From CAYYAQ01 sp964469555 (lineage in GTDB: Bacteria > Planctomycetota > UBA1135 > UBA2386), in the NCBI GenBank assembly GCA_964469555.1, contig CAYYAQ010000154.1, forward strand, positions 1 through 12,305: a stretch of 12,305 nt of DNA. Reading direction: 5' to 3'. Each line of letters starts with the position of its first letter. The first letter of the stretch is position 1. Below, in pieces: positions 6,850 through 12,305 of this stretch. The notes below the pieces were generated by a model that was given only the letters and a program-made list of their open reading frames with translations, was not told where the DNA came from and searched no databases. Position numbers and translations under genes: made by a program.

Positions 6850-8023
6850 CGTCTTTCTTTCGGCGGGCACCGAGCTCGAGATCGATCTCGCGCAGCCGCG
6901 CACGGGTGGCGAGGTTGAGATCAAACCAGTCGTACGCATCTTCGGACTCGCCGAGAGCTCGGTAGAAGCGGTACGCGAAGCGCGCCTTGGTCAGCGCGAC
7001 CCGACGTGCCTCGCCTTTTGCCCGACGCCCGAGATCGTAGTGGAGGTTCCCCAAGTTCAGCGCGGCACGCGAGTACTCGTGATCCACCGCGAGCACCTCG
7101 CGGTACATGGCAGCCGCTTTGACCGGGTCCCCCCGCTTCCAGTAGACCGCGGCGAGATCCATCTTCAGGGTGAGATCTCGCGGGTTCTCTCTGAGGAGGG
7201 CGAGAACCAACATGTTCGCCTCGTTGAGCCGACCGTCCAAACGGTACGCAATCAGTGTCAGGTAGGCTCGCTGCGCGACCCGATCGCTCGGGTTGGCGGC
7301 GAGATAGATGCGGTAATGGGTGGCCGCGCGGCTCCATTCCCACAACTCCGCGAAGCATTCGGCGAGCTCCCTCCTCGCGTCGTTGAAACCGGGTCGGGTG
7401 TCCAGCGCCCGGCGCAGATGCTGAACCGCTCGGTGTGGGCGCGAGACGCCGCGCCAGATCAACCCGCGCTCGTAGCGCGCGAAGTAGAACCGTGAATCGC
7501 GCTTCAGCGCGAGGCTGAGGAGTTCTTGCGCCTGGAAGTTGCGCCCGTCGAAGCGTTGAAGACGGGCCTTGAAGTACGGAGCCAGGGGCGAATCGCCGTC
7601 GTCCTCGAACTTCGCGTAGTACTCGCGCATGGCCGTCGACGCCGCCGCCGGCACGGACGCGTCCCCCTTCTTGACGGGCGCGAGGCCGTGGGCCGCGTCC
7701 ATGTAGCGAACGTGGTAGAGGACGTGCCGGGGACACAACTCGACGCAACGGCGCAGGTGTTCGACGGCTTGCGTGCTCTTGCCCTCGGCGAGCAGTTTGT
7801 TGGCGTGCTCCCAGACGACCATCGCCTCTCCGCTCTCACATTTCTCGTACCGATCGCCGTAGAGTTGAGGGACGATCGGCGAGTTCATGCAACCAGCCAA
7901 GCCGATCGCGAGCAGAATAGCGACGCGACCGGGGGTCGCGCGGAGGAACGCCGACGCCCTACCGGGCTTCGACGCGACCGTCGACGAAGCGGACTTCCTG
8001 GTAGTTGCTAGCCGCCTTGCCAT
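6830..8023 (-). CDS. TPR-repeat lipoprotein
   Basis: This 397-residue protein has a lipobox LAGC (42-45) after a hydrophobic stretch VAILLAIG, so it is probably lipidated at C45 and held at a membrane. The rest is mostly tetratricopeptide-type helices (about 67-100 and 175-340, e.g. AVEHLRRCVELCPRH, AVQHLRRALDTRPGF, AAVYWKRGDPVKAAAMYREV), a scaffold for protein contacts. The ATG at 8023 is firm: an in-frame TGA lies two codons upstream, GGTGAT sits 5 nt before it, and no ATG, GTG or TTG occurs between it and the lipobox. This gives an unusually long, Arg/Lys-rich 33-residue leader and a 65-nt overlap with the upstream lipoprotein gene. The specific function is not recognisable. Confidence 0.85.
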   Translation of the reverse strand: MARRLATTRKSASSTVASKPGRASAFLRATPGRVAILLAIGLAGCMNSPIVPQLYGDRYEKCESGEAMVVWEHANKLLAEGKSTQAVEHLRRCVELCPRHVLYHVRYMDAAHGLAPVKKGDASVPAAASTAMREYYAKFEDDGDSPLAPYFKARLQRFDGRNFQAQELLSLALKRDSRFYFARYERGLIWRGVSRPHRAVQHLRRALDTRPGFNDARRELAECFAELWEWSRAATHYRIYLAANPSDRVAQRAYLTLIAYRLDGRLNEANMLVLALLRENPRDLTLKMDLAAVYWKRGDPVKAAAMYREVLAVDHEYSRAALNLGNLHYDLGRRAKGEARRVALTKARFAYRFYRALGESEDAYDWFDLNLATRARLREIDLELGARRKKDVTWRDL

Positions 8024-8528
8024 TTTCGATCACCATGACATGGCCCCTGGCGTGGGCCGTCAAGGTCGGAGGCGCTTTGAACAGCCTTCTGACCGTGATT
8101 CGTTCGTCCACGAGGAAGGTCGTGGCGTCGATCATGATCCGGTACTTCTCTCGACTCGACCGCTTTCGCGTCTTGGTACTCGCCTTGACGTCCCAGCCCG
8201 GCTTGGCAGAGGGCGTCGATTCGCGAAGCCGAACGCGGTCGCCAGCGGACCACGTCAGTTGCTCGAACAGGTCGGTGCGCTCCCGCCGCGGCTCGCCCAC
8301 GGGCAAAGTCACGTTGTTGGTGAACAGGAACAGGTTCGCCTCGATTTCGAGGGTCTGGCAGACGATGAGGTGGCGACCCTGGAACCGCTTGACCAGCCGG
8401 GCTTCGTGGATCTCGAGGATGGCGGGGTCGATCCGCTCTCGCTCTTGCTCTTGCTTTCCGGCCTCGGTGGTGACGCATCCGACGAGCAAAAGCGCAGGAA
8501 TCGCGAGGACGTGGCGCGCGCTGGACAT
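7959..8528 (-). CDS. Small hypothetical lipoprotein
   Basis: This 189-residue protein starts with a short signal peptide and lipobox LVGC (15-18), predicting lipidation at C18. The mature part alternates hydrophobic and charged stretches (e.g. RHLIVCQTLEIEANLFLF, YRIMIDATTFLVDERITV, GHVMVIENGK) that suggest a mainly beta, soluble domain. I recognise no family. A strong Shine-Dalgarno sequence GGGAGG lies 6 nt before the ATG and is part of an inverted repeat. The gene follows trpS by 26 nt and its last 65 nt overlap the TPR lipoprotein start, so the two lipoproteins are probably made together. Confidence 0.82.
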   Translation of the reverse strand: MSSARHVLAIPALLLVGCVTTEAGKQEQERERIDPAILEIHEARLVKRFQGRHLIVCQTLEIEANLFLFTNNVTLPVGEPRRERTDLFEQLTWSAGDRVRLRESTPSAKPGWDVKASTKTRKRSSREKYRIMIDATTFLVDERITVRRLFKAPPTLTAHARGHVMVIENGKAASNYQEVRFVDGRVEAR

Positions 8529-8533
8529 CTTGT

Positions 8534-8547
8534 CCCTCCCTGGAGGG
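8534..8547 (-). promoter_or_regulatory. Inverted repeat covering the ribosome binding site of the small lipoprotein gene
   Basis: On the coding strand CCCTCCAGGGAGGG is a perfect inverted repeat in the trpS-lipoprotein gap. Its right half contains the Shine-Dalgarno sequence, so pairing of CCCT with AGGG would hide the ribosome binding site. This could lower translation of the lipoprotein relative to trpS. The structure is short and may have no effect. Confidence 0.3.
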
Positions 8548-8554
8548 TTGGGGT

Positions 8555-9532
8555 TCAGTTTCGGATACCGACTCGGTCGGTGACCTCCGCCAACGTCTGG
8601 TCAGCTGAGGCTCTGGCCTTGGCAGCGCCCGAAGCGAGGATGTCGTCGACTTCCTGGGGGTTCGCCCGGAGCTGCTCTCCCTTCTCTCGGATCGGACCCG
8701 TGACCACCTCAAGATTTGTCGCAAGAATCTTTTTGCAATCGACACAACCTATTGCTGCGGAACGACAATCCGCATCGATCTGGGCGCAGGTCGCCTCGGG
8801 CGAAAAGAAGCCGTGGTAGCTGAAGATGTTGCATACCTCGGGGTGACCCTTGTCGTCCCGGCGGATGCGGGCGGGGTCCGTCTTGGCGCCGCGCAGCTTC
8901 TTCCAGACCGCTTCGGGCTTCTCGAACAAGCCGATCTCGTTGCCCCGGGACTTCGACATCTTGGTGTCACCATCGATGCCCATCACCCTCCGGGCCTTCG
9001 AGCGGACGACCTGGGGTTCGGGAAACGTCTTGCCGTAGATCTTGTTGAACCGGCGGACGATCTCGCGGACGAGTTCGAGGTGTTGATCCTGATCCTCCCC
9101 CACTGGAACGCGGTCCGCACGGTGGATCAGGATGTCGGCGGCCTGCAAGACCGGGTAGGTGAACAACCCGGCGTTGATGTTCTCGGGCTGGTTGTGGGAC
9201 TTGTCCTTGAACTGCGTCATGCGGTTCAGGTCACCCATCTGCGTCATGCACGAGAGGATCCACGCCAGTCGCGTGTGACCCGGAACGTGGGATTGCACGT
9301 AGAGCGTCGCCTTTTCCGGATCGACCCCCGAGGCCAGGAGTCCGATGGCGATCTCGCGGACCGCGTTCCTCAGCTCATCCGCACCCGGCCGTCCGGTGAG
9401 AGCGTGTAGATCAACGATGGAATAGAACGCTTCGTACTCGTCCTGGAGACTCACCCAGTTCTGCAGCGCGCCGAGATAATTACCGATGTGCAGCGACCCC
9501 GTGGGCTGAACCCCGGACATGATGCGGACCAT
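8555..9532 (-). CDS. trpS: Tryptophanyl-tRNA synthetase
   Basis: This 325-residue class I synthetase charges tRNA-Trp. It has the HIGH-type motif HIGN (15-18) after QPTGSL, the middle block YPVLQAADILIHRADRVPVGEDQDQH (126-151, contacting tryptophan and dimer partner) and KMSKS (191-195). C234, C256, C263 and C266 form C-x21-C-x6-C-x2-C, close to the C-x22-C-x6-C-x2-C motif that binds a [4Fe-4S] cluster in Thermotoga maritima TrpRS; C249 is an extra cysteine. Either M1 (9532) or M5 (9520) could be the start; there is no clear ribosome binding site. It heads a minus-strand operon with two lipoprotein genes and is divergent from the repeat-lipoprotein operon. Confidence 0.96.
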   Translation of the reverse strand: MVRIMSGVQPTGSLHIGNYLGALQNWVSLQDEYEAFYSIVDLHALTGRPGADELRNAVREIAIGLLASGVDPEKATLYVQSHVPGHTRLAWILSCMTQMGDLNRMTQFKDKSHNQPENINAGLFTYPVLQAADILIHRADRVPVGEDQDQHLELVREIVRRFNKIYGKTFPEPQVVRSKARRVMGIDGDTKMSKSRGNEIGLFEKPEAVWKKLRGAKTDPARIRRDDKGHPEVCNIFSYHGFFSPEATCAQIDADCRSAAIGCVDCKKILATNLEVVTGPIREKGEQLRANPQEVDDILASGAAKARASADQTLAEVTDRVGIRN

Positions 9533-9577
9533 GCGCGCAAAGTATGTCGTTCCACTTTGTCTGCGGAAGGGTCTTTC

Positions 9578-9604
9578 TGGAGACTCTCTTCGTTAACGTC
9601 TCCA
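9578..9604. promoter_or_regulatory. Inverted repeat in the trpS / repeat-lipoprotein intergenic region
   Basis: TGGAGAC (9578-9584) and GTCTCCA (9598-9604) are a perfect 7-bp inverted repeat around a 13-nt centre, ending 5 nt before the preferred ATG at 9610. It could be an operator or a hairpin near the 5' end of the plus-strand mRNA. No convincing promoter boxes were found in the 77-bp gap (9533-9609). Confidence 0.3.
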
Positions 9605-9609
9605 AACAC

Positions 9610-11148
9610 ATGGGTCATGGTGGCAGACATCCATTCGCGCGAGGATTGACGGCAGCCGCCGGGCTCCTGGTCGTCACCGCATCGCTCGGGTCGTGCGCGT
9701 GGATGCCGTCGGAGCTCAACCTCTCCCCCTTGTACCGTCATCGACTGGACAAGGACGGCAGCGTGTTGGAGATGGACGTGCTCTGGCCGATCATCCACTA
9801 CGAGACCCTGCCGGACGGCGGGACGGACTTTCGCATCCGACCGCTGTACAGACGAGTCGAGAAGCCCGACACCCCGGGTTTCGGCGAAAAGGGTGAGAAA
9901 GGCGATGGCACAGCGTCGCGGGGAACCCAGGTCGACCATCAGTATCTTTGGCCACTCGGTCGGGTTGGGGTGCGCGAAAACGAGACTCACGCGAGGTTCT
10001 TCCCGCTGTGGAACCACGACTCACGCCAGTTCATCGATGGCAGGCGCGAGTCCGACTGGTACTTCCTCTTCCCGTTCTTCTGGGGCGGGTCCAACCAGAA
10101 GGCGCCGGGTCTACCCGTCGAGCGCTACTTCGGGATGTTCCCCCTGTGGCTCGACGCTCCGGGGCAGTTCCTGACGTACGACCGACTGACCTTCCACTTC
10201 TGGCCCCTGCACACGCGCACCGAGAAGGACGGGAGGGTCGGACACATCTTCCTCTGGCCCCTCATCGGCTACGGCGACTCGGGCCGCGAGAATCAGAGCT
10301 ACTGGCACCGCTTCCTGCCGTTCTTCAGCTTCAACGCCCGGGAAGGGCACTACGAGCGCTACTCGGTTCTCTGGCCGTTCTTCAGCTGGGCCACGGACCT
10401 GATGGACACCGACGACCCGCTCGAGAGCTTCAACTTCTGGCCGCTCTGTGGCTGGCAGACCAGCAAGAAACGCAACACGTGGAGCTTTCTCTGGCCGTTC
10501 TTCCGCGGCCAGAAGATCCAGAGCAAGAAGAGCCAACTGGATCTCCTCTGGCCGTTCTTCCATTCACTGGACGACAACACCACCGGTCGGAACGTCCACA
10601 CGTGGTGGCTCTGGCCATTCGTCTCTCGCACGAAGGCGAAACACCAGAGTTCATGGTCATTTCTCTGGCCACTCATCTGGTGGCGGGAATACGACGATCC
10701 GGACGGCAAGCAGACCCAGCAGTGGATCCTACCGTTCTTCAAGCACGTGCACCGAACGTGGAAGGTCGACGAGAAGAAAGAGAACGCGTGGCAGAAAGCC
10801 GGGGAAGACGACTACCTCCAGATCTGGCCGCTGTTCCACAACGAAACCAGGCGCGATGGCCGGGCGGAGTTCGCGATTCCGTCGCCGTGGTTCTACCGCG
10901 ACGGCAACGAGAAGGGCGTAGGAGAGAACTACGACTGGCTCTACACGCTGTACCGGACGCGCAGCCGCGCACCCGACGATCATTCCGCCGAGTGTGCCGT
11001 GAACCTCTTCACGACGCGCACCCGCGGCCAGCGGACGCAGACTTCGGTGCCGTTCCTGTTCAGCTACGAATCGGAGAACGGCGCCGGGACGTTCTATCTC
11101 TTCAACTGCATTCCCTTCCGGTTCGGTGACAAGGAGGGCGGACGATGA
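9610..11148 (+). CDS. Aromatic-proline (WPFF) repeat lipoprotein, unknown function
   Basis: This 512-residue protein begins with a signal peptide (hydrophobic 13-25) and lipobox LGSC (26-29), predicting lipidation at C29. About 20 copies of a short motif of form hydrophobic-Trp/Phe/Leu-Pro-Phe/Leu-aromatic follow (LWPII, FFPLW, FLFPFFW, LWPFF, FLWPL and so on), with prolines at 60, 78, 115, 132, 155, 178, 199, 217, 237, 256, 278, 296, 315, 336, 354, 375, 407 and onward, a spacing of mostly 17-23 residues. Between them lie polar, Asp/Gly/Arg-rich links. The pattern suggests stacked or barrel-forming beta strands at the outer membrane; this is inference. The frame is open from an ATG at 9544, but only the 9610 start puts the signal peptide at the N-terminus. 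Its TGA overlaps the MlaE-type start (ATGA), so it probably works with that transporter. Confidence 0.88.
   Translation: MGHGGRHPFARGLTAAAGLLVVTASLGSCAWMPSELNLSPLYRHRLDKDGSVLEMDVLWPIIHYETLPDGGTDFRIRPLYRRVEKPDTPGFGEKGEKGDGTASRGTQVDHQYLWPLGRVGVRENETHARFFPLWNHDSRQFIDGRRESDWYFLFPFFWGGSNQKAPGLPVERYFGMFPLWLDAPGQFLTYDRLTFHFWPLHTRTEKDGRVGHIFLWPLIGYGDSGRENQSYWHRFLPFFSFNAREGHYERYSVLWPFFSWATDLMDTDDPLESFNFWPLCGWQTSKKRNTWSFLWPFFRGQKIQSKKSQLDLLWPFFHSLDDNTTGRNVHTWWLWPFVSRTKAKHQSSWSFLWPLIWWREYDDPDGKQTQQWILPFFKHVHRTWKVDEKKENAWQKAGEDDYLQIWPLFHNETRRDGRAEFAIPSPWFYRDGNEKGVGENYDWLYTLYRTRSRAPDDHSAECAVNLFTTRTRGQRTQTSVPFLFSYESENGAGTFYLFNCIPFRFGDKEGGR
9778..11124 (+). repeat. Tandem degenerate aromatic-Pro repeat within the lipoprotein gene
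   Basis: About 20 imperfect units of roughly 55-70 bp encode the WPFF-type motif. The DNA core is conserved in places: CTCTGGCCGTTCTTC occurs exactly at 10369-10383, 10489-10503 and 10546-10560, with one-base or few-base variants such as 10609-10620. Exact copies in the centre and more divergent ones towards the ends suggest growth by internal duplication. Confidence 0.85.
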
Positions 11149-11942
11149 ACATCTTCGCCGCGACAGGAAACTGGGCGAACAACGTGATCAACGGCGCCGG
11201 GTTCACGAGTGATCTGTTGCTCAAGTCCTGGGGCCGGGTGCACCACCTGCCGCGGCGATGGCGGTTCTTCATGGACCAGGCGTTCGCGGTGGGCGTGCGC
11301 GCCTTGCCGGTGACGATGGTCGTCGCGCTGTTCGCCGGGATGATCCTCGCGTTGCAGACCGGCATCGAGCTGATGAGGCTCGGCCAGAGCAACATGATCG
11401 GCACGATCACGGCGCTGTCGATGTGCCGCGAGATGGGACCGTTCATGACCGCGTTGATCCTCGCCGCGACGGTAGGGTCTTCCATGGCGGCCGAGATCGG
11501 CACGATGAAAGTGTCCGACGAAGTCACCGCGCTCGACGTGATGTCGGTCGACACGGCGAGCTACCTGGTGGTGCCGCGCATGCTCGCGCTGACGATCATG
11601 TGCCCTATCCTCACCGTAATGTCCAACCTGTTGGGCATCTTCGGCGGCAGCCTGGTCGGCCAGAACAAACTCGGGGTCTCCACGACGTACTACTGGATCA
11701 CCGTGCACGACGCTCTGATGGACCAGGAGAACTTCCTCCCGAAGGAGGTCTACACTGGTCTGGTCAAGGCCGTGGTGTTCGGCTGTGTCATCGCCATCGT
11801 CAGTTGCGCGACTGGCCTTCGCGCCCACGGCGGCGCGCTCGGTGTCGGTCGCGCCGTTCAGGAGGCCGTGAAGACCTCCATCCTGCTGATCATCGTGATC
11901 GGCTACATCATCACCTGGTTCTTCTACTTCCTACTCCCATAG
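11145..11942 (+). CDS. mlaE: MlaE-type ABC transporter permease
   Basis: This 265-residue inner-membrane protein has the MlaE/TTG permease signature REMGPFMTALILAATVGSSMAAEIGTMKVSDEVTALDVMSVD (95-136) and YLVVPR (140-145). Hydrophobic segments at about 54-76, 100-118, 143-170, 205-225 and 244-264 fit the five-helix MlaE core after an N-terminal amphipathic region. MlaE proteins form the membrane channel of Mla complexes that move phospholipids between inner and outer membrane. A strong AAGGAGG (11131-11137) lies 7 nt before the ATG, which overlaps the TGA of the repeat lipoprotein by 4 nt. The MlaF-type ATPase starts 7 nt downstream. Confidence 0.94.
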   Translation: MNIFAATGNWANNVINGAGFTSDLLLKSWGRVHHLPRRWRFFMDQAFAVGVRALPVTMVVALFAGMILALQTGIELMRLGQSNMIGTITALSMCREMGPFMTALILAATVGSSMAAEIGTMKVSDEVTALDVMSVDTASYLVVPRMLALTIMCPILTVMSNLLGIFGGSLVGQNKLGVSTTYYWITVHDALMDQENFLPKEVYTGLVKAVVFGCVIAIVSCATGLRAHGGALGVGRAVQEAVKTSILLIIVIGYIITWFFYFLLP

Positions 11943-11949
11943 GTCTCTC

Positions 11950-12305
11950 GTGATCGAACTCGTCGATGTATCGAAAAAGCTGGGCGACCGTCAAATCCTG
12001 AGCGGGATGACGTTCTCGCTGGACAAGGGCGAGACCTACGTATTGATGGGCCCGTCCGGCGTAGGCAAGAGCGTGACCCTCCAACACATCATCGGCCTCA
12101 TGACCCCGGACTCGGGCACCGTGAAGATCGACGGACAGAGCATCCCCGACCTCGACCGAAAGGGCCTGATGGCGATGCGCAAGAGGATGGGCTACCTGTT
12201 CCAGAACGGCGCGCTGATCAACTGGCTGACGGTCCTCGAGAACGTCGCGCTGCCGCTCTCCGAACACACGAACGGCAAGAAGAGCCAGATCCGCGACAGG
12301 GCGAT
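11950..12305 (+). CDS. mlaF: MlaF-type ABC transporter ATP-binding protein, N-terminal part (runs off window)
   Basis: The frame from the GTG at 11950 is open to the window end and gives 118 codons of an ABC ATPase. It begins MIELVDVSKKLGDRQIL and has Walker A GPSGVGKS (34-41) and a Q-loop YLFQNGALINWLTVLENVALPL with Q85, which matches the LFQxGALFxxLTVxENVAxPL pattern of MlaF. The signature motif and Walker B lie beyond the edge. The 7-nt gap after the permease stop has no clear Shine-Dalgarno sequence, so coupling to mlaE is likely. It would power lipid transport at the cytoplasmic face. A substrate-binding MlaD (MCE) gene is expected next but is not visible. Confidence 0.93.
   Translation, partial: MIELVDVSKKLGDRQILSGMTFSLDKGETYVLMGPSGVGKSVTLQHIIGLMTPDSGTVKIDGQSIPDLDRKGLMAMRKRMGYLFQNGALINWLTVLENVALPLSEHTNGKKSQIRDRA

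Noticed and set aside
9544..9609. Upstream ATG for the repeat lipoprotein
   Set aside because: Starting here would put 22 residues before the signal peptide with no ribosome binding site; the ATG at 9610 gives a normal lipoprotein leader.
9948..11129. Frame of 393 codons on the plus strand inside the repeat lipoprotein gene
   Set aside because: It is an out-of-frame reading of the repeat gene; the WPFF frame has the signal peptide, lipobox and periodic motif.

Overview
The window is a GC-rich, densely coded bacterial chromosome segment with no phage, transposon, CRISPR array or other sign of a mobile region. An LPS-kinase-like protein, an MlaE/MlaF lipid-transport pair and three predicted lipoproteins point to a bacterium with an outer membrane. 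The HU-family protein with a low-complexity tail and the aromatic/proline repeat lipoprotein would fit Planctomycetota or a similar deep lineage. That placement is only an inference; no marker in the window fixes the phylum.

Left part (1-4331, all minus strand). The order of transcription is mutS2, a single-domain response regulator, aroC, tRNA-Thr(UGU), tRNA-Tyr(GUA), tRNA-Gly(UCC), then the first 17 codons of tuf (EF-Tu), cut by the window edge. mutS2, the receiver gene and aroC are spaced 10 nt and 1 nt apart and look like one operon. The tRNA-tuf block matches the classic thrU-tyrU-glyT-thrT-tufB arrangement, but the second tRNA-Thr is not present before tuf.

Middle (4332-8023). A cystathionine gamma-synthase/lyase-type PLP enzyme is read divergently from mutS2 across only 35 bp. 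An HU/IHF-like protein faces it on the minus strand. An LPS-kinase-like gene runs on the plus strand and overlaps tail-to-tail with a TPR lipoprotein gene.

Right part. On the minus strand trpS, a small lipoprotein gene and the TPR lipoprotein gene form an operon; the two lipoprotein genes overlap by 65 nt. Divergent from trpS, a plus-strand operon encodes a lipoprotein made almost wholly of about 20 aromatic-Pro-aromatic repeats, then an MlaE-type permease coupled through an ATGA overlap, then an MlaF-type ATPase that runs off the end. This operon is the most interesting part of the window: a repeat lipoprotein of unknown function wired into a phospholipid-transport ABC system. Other points are a TrpRS with a four-cysteine iron-sulfur-type motif and a MutS2 that lacks its usual C-terminal Smr nuclease domain.
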